Assembly: GCA_905147135.1 (NCBI GenBank)
Contig: LR990043.1
Coordinates: 9,211,057-9,275,056, forward strand
From: Blastobasis lacticolella
Lineage: Eukaryota; Arthropoda; Insecta; Lepidoptera; Blastobasidae
DNA: 64,000 nt
Direction of reading: 5' to 3'
Position 1 is the stretch's first letter, and each line of letters opens with the position of its first letter. The translations under genes and the position numbers were made by a program. Below, one piece after another: positions 1 to 9,200 of this stretch. A model generated the notes under the pieces. The model made no database searches. It had not been told where the DNA came from and was given only the letters and a program-made list of their open reading frames with translations.

Positions 1-509
1 GAGAAAAGTTGTTATTTTTTCTACGCAATCTTTCATCATCTTGCCAGTTTCGTTAGTCAGCTACGTTAAAGTTTGACGTGGCTTGACGTAGCTGACCTGG
101 AACGAACATGTTATAAATTCTTTCGCCAATTGCAATAATCTTACATAGCTTAAAAACTTTTGCATCAGTCGCGCGTCGCCCAATGGCATTCCGCGATGCT
201 TACCGTTCCCCCCGCTGCACGGTAACAAAAACTGACTGATTTACCACTGCTTAAATGGCTCCATACAAGCAATAGCCAAATTATGGGGTAAAATTACCCG
301 CATAGACCTGAAAATTACACTGCCACATAGGAGCCGTATTTATCGATTCGCATGCGAAATAGCTACCTATCTCTCACGGTCATCGCAACTTACCAAGATC
401 CGATCGCTTTGAACTTGAAGAATAGGGTGGTCGCAACTTACTACTTACCAATTTGAGGAACTTCTCAGAAGATATGCAGCCGTGGTAACAGATGATTTAT
501 GTTTCTCAG
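1..509 (+). other. 3' end of last intron of upstream FATP paralogue
   Basis: Non-coding sequence before the terminal FATP exon. It ends in a short pyrimidine stretch and the acceptor TTTCTCAG at 502-509. No other exon or recognisable repeat was seen here. Intron status follows from the exon boundary. Confidence 0.6.
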
Positions 510-670
510 GTACATTTAAAATGAGGAAGACTGATCTACAGAAGGAAGGTTTTGATCCCAGCCTGGTAAAGAAGGACAAATTGTACTATCTCGACATGAA
601 ACAAGGCAAATATCTTCCTTTAGGCCCTGAAGAGTACAAGAAAATCAATAGTGGAGTTATTAGACTGTAA
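510..670 (+). CDS. Last coding exon of an upstream long-chain fatty acid transport protein (FATP) gene, partial
   Basis: After the acceptor at 508-509 the reading frame opens with the last two bases of a split Gly codon, then TFKMRKTDLQKEGFDPS, and stops with TAA at 668-670 (52 complete codons after the split Gly). It aligns along its length with the last exon of the FATP gene at 6112-35149, which reads [18 protein letters not shown] and ends RVKL; here the end is GVIRL. Both exons begin at the same split Gly codon. The GTFKxxKxxLxxEGFDP block is the conserved C-terminus of SLC27/FATP acyl-CoA synthetases. The rest of the gene lies left of the window, so this is a tandem, same-strand paralogue about 5.4 kb before the next FATP start. 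GTG at 482 precedes the acceptor and is not a start. Confidence 0.9.
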
Positions 671-1690
671 ATTAGAAAGGAGGCTAAGGCTTACAGGAGG
701 CACTTCAATTTGCTATTTCGGTCTTGTTTTTGCTCAAATTTGCATGCCCCATTCCATTGATTTATTATGAAAATATATACGCAAATATGGTAGATAATAT
801 TAAAATATATGAAGTTTAGTAGCGTTACGTTTATAATAGGAGGCGTGTTTGTTATATTCGGAGTTCGCACAAACGTTTGGCCCAATACGCTACGCAAATA
901 GTGAAATGAAGTGCCACCTTTATAAGGATACATTTCCAATAAGCAACATGTGGTATCAGAATAAATTAGGTAGATAATTATATTTTTACAGGTGAAGGAA
1001 TACTCCTAAAGGATAGGTAAAGAAATGGACAGTTCGGAAACTTGGGAACAGAATGAAGTTGTAGTTCGTTTCCGTAAGAGAACTGATAAAATTTAATCTC
1101 TTGTATCTGTTGTACGTGCAGACAGAGCGATCAAACATGTAGAATCCATTAATGCACTGTTATAAAGTACTTAAGTGTAACAGATAATTAGGTACTTACT
1201 AGATTTTGTGTATAGGGACTGTAATATTTTTTTTTAATTCTACGACACTATATTTAAGCAATTAAAACATTGTCTACCCAAAAACTATTTTTGGAAATAT
1301 ATAAAAATATATATTAGTCTCTGTTTCAGGATTGTTACTTTGTAGTTGGGAGCTCCATGAATTGGATGGGGTTATTACCTACTATGCATTTAAGTAGCTA
1401 GTTGCGAGTAACATAATGTTATAAACTATGGCGGCTATTATTACACATTTTAGGGGTATGTTCCGGGTTTCCTACCGCGTACCTTTGTTGACGAGTAGCC
1501 CGATATTTCGAACCGGAACATACCCTTAAAATGTGTAGTCACGACTAGGTCTTCATTTCTTGGTGCTATTTATTTATTGTACTTGATTAGATATTATGTA
1601 CCTACTTTAACTTTAATATGATCAAGGTTGCATGTGATTGAGATAAATGTATATTATGGGCGTAAATAAAGCTGCAATTTCTTTGAAATT
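671..1690 (+). other. Probable 3' UTR and downstream flank of upstream FATP
   Basis: AT-rich non-coding sequence after the stop. Candidate polyA signals AATAAA occur near 960 and at 1664-1669; the second is followed by a T-rich stretch. The true transcript end cannot be chosen from sequence alone. An inverted repeat (1442-1537) lies inside. Confidence 0.4.
1442..1537. repeat. Inverted repeat (MITE-like), arms about 25 bp
   Basis: The left arm ACACATTTTAGGGGTATGTT is matched by the reverse complement of CCGGAACATACCCTTAAAAT near the right end. The arms are about 25 bp with one mismatch and a spacer of about 45 bp. Confidence 0.6.
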
Positions 1691-1979
1691 TAAACTTGTA
1701 CTCAATGTTTTTTTCTTGAGGATTTAATTTTTAGGAGGTTATGGCGTTTTACCTAATAATGTTTTAAATAAGTATTTATACTTCGAACCAGGTAATGTAG
1801 TTGCTAGAGTATAACTCGGAAACTTTATGTAACAATATGATTGTTGCGTTGTCTTATTTTATAAAGTAAAAAATGACAGACGATCGAAAGCATTACTTTA
1901 ACAGAAATATTATTATATTACCGAAATAAGAAAACTGTTGTATTTTAGAACCTGTCTGTGACATACTGATACTGCAGAT

Positions 1980-2013
1980 TTGAACTATTTGTTTATATAA
2001 ACAAATAGTTCAA
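1980..2013. repeat. Perfect 34-bp palindrome
   Basis: The sequence is its own reverse complement, centred on TATA: TTGAACTATTTGTTTA followed by its complement. It has no loop, so it could form a cruciform. The origin is unknown. Confidence 0.8.
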
Positions 2014-2121
2014 TCTATAGATGGAAGACTGAGAGAAAACTTTATACTATGTATGGGAAGACTAATTTGTTTACACTACAAAAGTGCGGAACTGTTAGCT
2101 CTAGGTAAATGCCTGCCTCTC

Positions 2122-2207
2122 GTACAGTCGGCTGTAGAGTGAATTGACCCCCTAGCATACATTAAATGTATGGTAGGGAGGACAGTTCTCTCTGGAGCTG
2201 ACTGTAC
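2122..2207. mobile_element. Hairpin MITE, 86 bp, TACAGTCGGC ends
   Basis: A nearly continuous foldback. The left arm begins GTACAGTCGGCTGTAGAGTG and the right arm ends GGAGCTGACTGTAC, with arms of about 42 bp and almost no loop. Ends of the form TA-CAGTC...GACTG-TA match the larger hairpin at 9208-9394, suggesting one Tc1/mariner-like family (inference). Confidence 0.6.
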
Positions 2208-2428
2208 ACGGAGGGTTCGTGCTCAGTGGGTACGACCGAGAAAGGCAATAATGTCACGCACCTATGTCATTGAAACACATAAAAACTGTCAAACAATATA
2301 CCTAGAAACCGTTTTGACTGCCATTTTGTATTTCATTTATTTCTTATTATCATAATAGTCTGGATTTGGAAAGTCAGAAGTTACGCCTTCCTTGCCCCTT
2401 CCACATTCCAATTAGTATTGTAATGACT

Positions 2429-2588
2429 GTCAGGTTCCCCTGGTAGCAGGGTCACGGAGGTCAGATGACAGTCACCCCACAGTAATAACCTGATCTGCCA
2501 AATCCTGGATCATGGTCAAGGCAGACTCTGGGCCCTCGTGCGCGAGAGCACAACCGGGACGTTAACGCCATGATTCTTTTTTTTTTAT
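2429..2588 (+). mobile_element. SINE family B, 3' body fragment
   Basis: Matches the body and tail of the tRNA-derived SINE at 33717-34070, including GTCACGGAGGTCAGATG, AAATCCTGGATCATGGTCAA and the ACAACCGGGACGTTAACG tail, followed by a T-run. The tRNA-like head is missing, as in a 5'-truncated copy. Confidence 0.75.
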
Positions 2589-3039
2589 ATACTGTAATGA
2601 TTGTCAAGTTTTATTAACTTTTCTTATAAATGCATAATTATTTTAAAGCAATATGGGTGATTAAAGCGTTATTTTTATTAATGGTATTTGTTGTTGTTTC
2701 ATTTCAATAATTTATTAGATAAACTGACGGGTGTATAAGTTGCCCTACACAGAATAAAAACAATATGTATTATTTGTCAACACACTTGCTCGTAAAATGA
2801 CCTTTATAATAGATAATTACTTCTATTTTTTATTTACGTTACGTTCTTTGTGGTCGAACTGTGAATGGTATTTGAACGAGGGAAATGCGGACTAAGTAAC
2901 CCGCTCTTACGGTACAATGTAGTGTGAAATATTTTCTCTCGAAACTTCGCAAGTGTCTTCGAAAGAAACTCGACTAATTAACCTTGAAAAAAGTTCGATA
3001 ATATATTAGTTCGATAGAATGTGAGGCCACCAGAGGTTA

Positions 3040-3362
3040 GGGAACGTACCCATACTACGTGACCTGTTTTTTAAGATTTTTTGACCCCCCCCCCCTCCCC
3101 TCGGTGACCACTCGTAGTATATGCCAAGACCCCCCCCCCCCCTTAAAGTTTTTCGTAGCATTGACAAGTATTATTTTTAATTATTTCGCAGGCAGAAAGT
3201 GTAACAAATGAAAATAATTTGACTCATATTTGCAATTTCTTGCGGCGAAATCGACTACGTAACAAAAATTTAAGCCACCCCCCCGCTCCTGTGACTGAGC
3301 GTAGTATTTTGAAGATCTCCCTCCCCCCCCCTAAACGGGTCACGTAGTATGGGTACGTTCCC
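3040..3362. mobile_element. MITE of about 323 bp with 30-bp TIRs and TTA target duplication (PIF/Harbinger-like)
   Basis: Terminal inverted repeats begin GGGAACGTACCCATACTACG and end with its complement at 3362, near-perfect over about 30 bp. TTA flanks both ends (3037-3039 and 3363-3365). A 3-bp TWA target duplication is known for PIF/Harbinger elements. The interior has long C-runs and repeats the motif CGTAGTAT, and no transposase is encoded. Confidence 0.7.
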
Positions 3363-3914
3363 TTATCCTGCCCAGCGTCATCGTGTACAAGAAATATGCC
3401 TTTGGGCGACAGTAATAATTTGGACCCACAAACTATTTGTCTGCCTATATACACAACCTGTCACTGTGGCACGTTCAGTACAGTCGAAGAGAAAATTTGT
3501 TATTTTGCCGATTCAAAGTCAACAGCTGTTTTGACTGGACTTTAAAGTGCTGATTAGCCAAACAGCCAACAGGATGTAAGTCAGACAGTTTTTTTTACTT
3601 CTATTAGTAAGTACTGTACTATCGTTAATAACACTCGAGTTTTCTCTTCGACTGTACTGCACGTGCCAGGTTGGGCATAGGCAGAATAACGTTTGTGGGT
3701 CTATTAAATCACTACTATTGCTATAAAATGGCATATTTATTTAACTCGATAACGTAGTATAATCTCCAAGGCCCTTACCGATGCCCTCACTCACTGTCTA
3801 TAAATAATTAGATACTTTTTTGGGGGCAATACACTTACATTAACTTAATCCTCGCCTGATGGGAAGCGACGACCTACTTTCTACTAACGACTGACTAACC
3901 GAAGGGACGGCTCC

Positions 3915-4250
3915 GTGTGTGTTCTATCGGCTGTGCAATGGGGGGGAGTGTTCTGAGGAACTTTATCTGGTGCCCACAGCACAATTCCGCCATCGCACCT
4001 CCCGCCGTGGGCTAGGTATTCATCCTCACTACGTAGACCCTCTGTTGATCACCACGCAAAGGTTCGAAAGAACGTTTCTTCGCTTGTACGATTCGAATGT
4101 GGAATGAGCTCCAGTGTTTCCTGTGTGTGAGTATGACATGGGATCATTTAAGAACTAACTCCGCTGGTGTTGCTAATGTCCATTATGTCCATTGCGGTGA
4201 CCACTTTCCATCAGGTGGCCCGCTTGCCTGTTTGTTGTAGCATGCTTGCC
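3915..4250 (+). mobile_element. Jockey-like non-LTR retrotransposon relic (reverse transcriptase C-terminus and tail)
   Basis: The + frame reads ...ELYLVPTAQFRHRTSRRGLG, then HPHYVDP and RFERTFL. This is the recurrent C-terminal tail of jockey/CR1-like reverse transcriptases in Lepidoptera. Frame breaks follow, then the non-coding tail GACCACTTTCCATCAGGTGG, which recurs at 21120, 24590 and 54950-55170. It is 5'-truncated and dead. Confidence 0.7.
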
Positions 4251-4383
4251 TAGAAAATACAAATTCGTATTGACTTGAAGACCCCAAGATTATATTTTGC
4301 GGGGAACAATGACGCAGGCAGCGTTCAAAGAAAAGTAGATGCAAATCGCTGTGTACGAGGGGGTGGGACGAATGGCGTTCTTA

Positions 4384-4500
4384 GGCGCTGTCCCAATTAG
4401 CAACGGTCGTGCGGCGGGCGGTTTTGAGGTCTCCTAGTGGTCGTAAGGCGTCCGTCGTACGACCATGGTCGCACGACCGTTGCCAATTAGGACATTGCCG
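4384..4500. mobile_element. MITE with GGCGCTGTCC..AATTAG termini
   Basis: The left end GGCGCTGTCCCAATTAGCAA is inverted at the right as GTTGCCAATTAGGACATTGCC. The interior is rich in the palindromic CGTACGAC/GTCGTACG motif. A second copy lies at 51806-51915. Confidence 0.6.
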
Positions 4501-4627
4501 TAGTCCTCCCCGTTGTCCGATGGAAAGCTTTATACAGCTAATAATATTATAAATAGGAAGCGTGTGTAAGTTTAGGTGTTGGGAGTATCACCAAGTAAGT
4601 ATTAATATTACGTGACATAATTCCCAA

Positions 4628-4745
4628 GCGTCGGTGGCATAGTGGTTAAGGAGTCCGACTCGTAAGCGAGAGGTAGAGGTTAAGTGTACGGTTAACAGGG
4701 GAACCTGACCAGTTGGACTATGGTTACACATTATCAGCCGCCTAA
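4628..4745. mobile_element. Chimeric SINE B fragment: tRNA-like head joined to inverted body
   Basis: Bases 4628-4680 match the sense tRNA-like head (GTCGGTG..AGTGGTTAAG, ACTCGTAAGCGAG) of SINE B. Bases from about 4690 (GTTAACAGGGGAACCTGACC, TGGTTACA) match the antisense strand of the SINE body. Two opposed fragments are therefore fused. It is not an intact tRNA gene because the 3' half is missing. Confidence 0.6.
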
Positions 4746-5800
4746 ATAGAGTTCAACAGTATTTGCCATAGCTTATTATTATCTAGGCTAGGTAATCTAG
4801 GAGGTAAGAAGGTAACTAAGACTCGTAAGTGTTTAAGACGATAAGATTAATAAAACTCGATAATCTGCTATAAGTATGCCTTTATTTCTATTCACTAATT
4901 GAATTACACAGGTAGATAGGTCCTATACCTATAGATAGTATTTTCATTTGTCGACTCAAAAACTATTTCGCCTGGTGTCACATCCATTGCGCGCTAAGAA
5001 TGGAACTTCAAAAGCTCATTGAAACTTGTCTGTAAATCTAAACGAAAGTATCATTGGTCTTAGTATTGTAAAAAATACTGTCTCTGATCTTAAATGAAGA
5101 CCTTTAGGATTTTGATACTTGCTTTCTATATATTAATTAATGTGTAGACAACTTACAGTATCTACGACGGGTCTCGCAAGAACAGGGCCGTTAGACTAGG
5201 GTTAATTAAATAAATATTAATAATCTACATAGTATTAGTAATATTATAGCATGGTTTATCTTAGATGTCTGTTTACATTTGCATTATATGCCTGGGCGCC
5301 GATGCTTTTAAATATTTCCTATAAGATAATTAGGAAACATAATGTAGTAAATGTTTAAGTACATTCTTGTTTTGAAAGGCTTGAAACTTGCTAACCTTTT
5401 GCAATTAATTATAGGTAGAGTACTTTAAAACGTGGTAATTTTCTCAATAAACTAATTTTATTATTTACTTAATAAAATTGTAAGTAGGTAGGTACCTACC
5501 TAGTTATAATGGCGTTAATGAATATAACGAATATACCTATTCATTAACGTCGGTGGTATTATCATAATCTGTTCTTGATCGAAGTTACAGATTGGAAGAA
5601 AGTTATTGAAAGACCAAACCTCAATGGTCACATCTTTTTTTAAATACTTGTTTAGTTTTTTATGAAATCGTCACCCGCTACAACGAACGAGGTTTCGCAC
5701 GCCTTGACGTCAGCGAAACAATGACATTTGAATTTGGAACTACAAATTTTCAAGTGAAATGAGATGTCAATAAAATTTCGAATTAAAACATCCGCGTAAA
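4746..5800. other. Intergenic region, no gene seen
   Basis: AT-rich sequence with no supported exon. It holds a small hairpin at 5513-5549 with 12-bp arms (CGTTAATGAATA and its complement). The last part runs into the GC-rich FATP promoter region. Confidence 0.5.
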
Positions 5801-5822
5801 TTGTGACTGTCGCGTTTCGTTG

Positions 5823-6111
5823 GTATATTTTTGAATGAAAGTTTACATGAGCTGAGAGCCGGTGGCGGTGTGGTATCGGCGGTCCGCAGGATCAGCTGTT
5901 GTCGGCGCATGTGCAGCTGCCCGAGGGCGCCGCCCCCCGCCTGCCGCCGCCCGCAGCCCCGCGGCCGCCGCTCGTCACCGCTCGCCCTCCGTTCGCGGCT
6001 CCGCGCATTTACTGTCGAGTGCCGAGTGTCGATGGACGCGAGCCGGCGCGAGTGATCGCGTGCTAGTGTCGTACCCAAACCGCAGTGCCGGCCAGTGGGC
6101 TCCCCGCCAAG
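5823..6111 (+). promoter_or_regulatory. Probable promoter and 5' UTR of FATP, GC-rich, with upstream ORFs
   Basis: From about 5850 to 6110 the sequence turns sharply GC- and CpG-rich against the AT-rich flank, as expected for a promoter-proximal first exon. A TATA-like TATATTT lies at 5823-5829; the transcription start is not resolved. An upstream ATG at 5909 opens a 48-codon frame ending with TGA at 6053-6055. A nested ATG at 6032 in the same frame gives a 7-codon ORF. The uORF stop lies 56 bases before the main start at 6112, so translation could be modulated if these ATGs are in the mRNA. Confidence 0.5.
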
Positions 6112-6287
6112 ATGGACGCGCTATTGGCAGCGCTCGTCTCGCTCATGGCGCTGGCAGCCGCCATGGCCGCCGTGCTGAGCACGCTCTCGAAAGCGGCGAT
6201 ATTCGCTCTCCTCGCCATCGCGCCCTGCCTCTACCGGTACAGGAAGCAGATCTACGTGATAGCCAAGACCCTGCCGAGGGACACTAA
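6112..6287 (+). CDS. FATP: FATP coding exon 1
   Basis: Residues 1-58 plus two bases of Lys59. It encodes the Ala/Leu-rich hydrophobic N-terminus followed by a basic stretch (YRYRKQ), a membrane anchor typical of FATPs. The donor is AA|GTGAGT at 6288. The ATG at 6112 is preferred for its Kozak-like context and the resulting family-typical length. Confidence 0.9.
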
Positions 6288-9200
6288 GTGAGTACCTAGA
6301 CATGTTGTTCTTACCTAGGTTTAGCCATACACCGGTCCTCATTACCTAACCATAGACCGAACTCCGTAATGCGACTTCCACGGGGTAATCGATTAGTTGT
6401 TACTGTGTTTTGCGGCTGTGGCAGTGACCTAGCTATAACAGAATGGACTTATCCCTATATTTTAATAACCTTATTTGATATAGATTTATTTATAAAACTG
6501 GGAATTATAGTTAGTAGCTAATCCTAGATCATACTTTAATACTGTAACTTAACTATTCTTAGTATATGCGATTAATATTTTTAAGACGCAAATGTTTAAC
6601 AATGCTTTAGTTTGGAGAATACTTAAATAGGTACCCTATATTTTTTGCTTGAAATTCACACCGTGTAACCTAATTTGTAACGGTTTTTAGTTTATTATTT
6701 AGTGGAGAATTTGAATGCGAAGGCGAACCTCTGACGGCTCGATTCTCTGCGAACGTGCTGGCATTTCTCCAGGTCTAGGTCACATAAGTTATTAACACAC
6801 TTTTGTCAGGACTAAGTTTACAGATAGTTAAATACCGCATTTATGGCGTATATAGGTAAGTTCTAAGGACAAACTGAGTAGCAGTATATTAACGTTAAAA
6901 GTTAATGATTTTCATATTTAAATCTTGAATCGATTAAATGAGGACGAAAAAGAACTGACAAGCTCTTACATAGAGGATTGTTATCCTAAATAAAATTCGT
7001 TAACTATTTATTTTTATACAAAAAACTACAATCACGTGGCTCCGTTTACTATTGATTATGACGCGTTTATCGTCATGGCATGCTCTCGTTTGATAAAACA
7101 TTCGCACGAACGTTTTATTATTTAGTTAGTTTAGTTTTATGGCCGACACTCCTAAGCTGACGCTTAATATTGATGCAAATCGTTAGCATTATCCTGTCTC
7201 CTTATGGATAGGTACCTTATACCGGCATAGGATGTTAAATGTTAAAATTAAACTTGATTGCGCATCAGTCTTGAATTTGGTTGCGACTAACGATCTAACT
7301 GCGTATGGACAACAATGTGCCTATACACTGATATTCAGATGTAAGTATCTAAATTCAAGTCGTAAAATTACAATTATATAAATGCAGTTTATAATTTCAA
7401 TTAACAAATTTATTGATTTCTGAATTTATTTTCTTTATCTACTCTGTACTATGTATTTGTAACTTACACCTATTGTTAATTGCCAAATTAACAATAGCTT
7501 TGTTTATCTATGCGGAAGTTTAAGATGTCATAAATAGCCATATCTTTTTATTTCGTTGATTTAGAAGCTTTTTTGATTTACTGGTTAATAGCGTCGTGTT
7601 ACCGACCGATAATAACTTCAATTTGATAAATTTACCCCATTTTAAGTAAAAGGGTCTTACGTGACCCTCAGACAGAATTAATGTAACATTAGCCATTATA
7701 CGAGTATAACTCATCCGTTTCGTATCATTTAAATCTCCCATTGCAAAACAAAGTGATCCTATATGGGTTCCGAATTCGGTAAATAGGGTAGAGAGTTGGC
7801 AAGTACCGAGCCCCTAACAGCCAATCGCTATAGGTATCTAAGCTCAGGAAAGTATTAGGAAAGGCTTATTATCCTAGATCGACGGGATATTTATCCAACT
7901 ACAGCACTGGGGTTTCAAACTTGTAAAAATTTTAACTGGAATTTATATCTTGTCCAAATTATAAGAAATGGGAAAACGCGAAATTAGCGAACCGGTTTGA
8001 TAATTCCGTTCCCCCGGCCTGATAAAACCGCGCATCTATTATTAAAGTAACCATATAAAAGAATTCCACTAATTCTTCGTTTTTAGGTACATGGTGAGCC
8101 ATTTAAAACATATGTATGTATGTATGTTATCCCACAACGGGATTTCTTCCAGCGAACCTTTGAAAAGCTGAGAAGACCTTTTATGAGCGGTGAAGGCAAT
8201 TAAGAGTATAAACAATTAACTACAAAGAATATAACCCCATATATACATATGAGGACATAAATACAACACTTTAAAACTATATTTTGTTTTCCTGAGTTCT
8301 TACCGTGTACCGATGACCCAGTTAATCTGTAACAATATCGAGCAACTCGTTAACCAAGCTACGCATTATGAAACCCGCGAAATTTATTTATAAAAATTCT
8401 GTTAACAACTGAACATTGCGGTGGGGCGCGGAATTGTCAAACTCGATTACCTACTTATTTAATTTTACTACCATAAAATAATACAGCAAAATTTATATAG
8501 AGATAGATAAGCAATGAGGATAAACATAGGCTACATTTTATTCCCCTCCACTCGTAAGCTTGCAAGTTAAAGTCCATACGGGCTGAGCTGCCTGCGGAAA
8601 GCTAATGTTATATATTTTTTATTTATTTACGGAAGCCTCATGACGCGAATCCTGCCTAGTCGTACTTGTCCGGTTTCTTTTTTCGCGTAAGCGATCTTTT
8701 ATTATTAGCACGAAATCAAGACGTCACATGTCGACCTTTGGACTATTGACTGTGCCTGCTAACAGTGTTCAGGCGTTTTGGCCCGGTCTCGTTTTGGCCC
8801 GCGGGCCGAAACGCCTGTAGCATTAAAATTATTATTTTTCCTCATGATGGTGGCAGTTAAAAATGTCCTTAAAAATGGTTTTGAAAAAAACAATTTTTAT
8901 CTGCGTACCCAAACGCCTAAGGAAAAAAATAATTTTAATTATTAATCAGACCGGGCCGAAACGCCTGAACACTCGCCAACCTACATCTCTCACTCAACAT
9001 GGCCTTCATTTGTTGACATTAATGTTATCTACTTATATCTAAACTCAGAATCACGAAAATATTATCTTTGACATGCTTCTGTACATACCTACTTATCTCG
9101 TATGTAGTTCGCAGTTTTATTTTATCTGAATACAATATTTGGTAACTGTCCGGTTGAGAAAATTTTTACTCATTATATGAAAGGCGATCTGGTAAAGATC

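Noticed and set aside
482..509. Upstream GTG start for the FATP terminal exon
   Set aside because: The GTG precedes the acceptor AG; the frame before 510 is intron.
5767..6287. Overlapping Arg/Ala-rich ORFs on both strands at the FATP promoter
   Set aside because: By-products of GC-rich sequence. Only the frame from ATG 6112 fits the FATP N-terminus.
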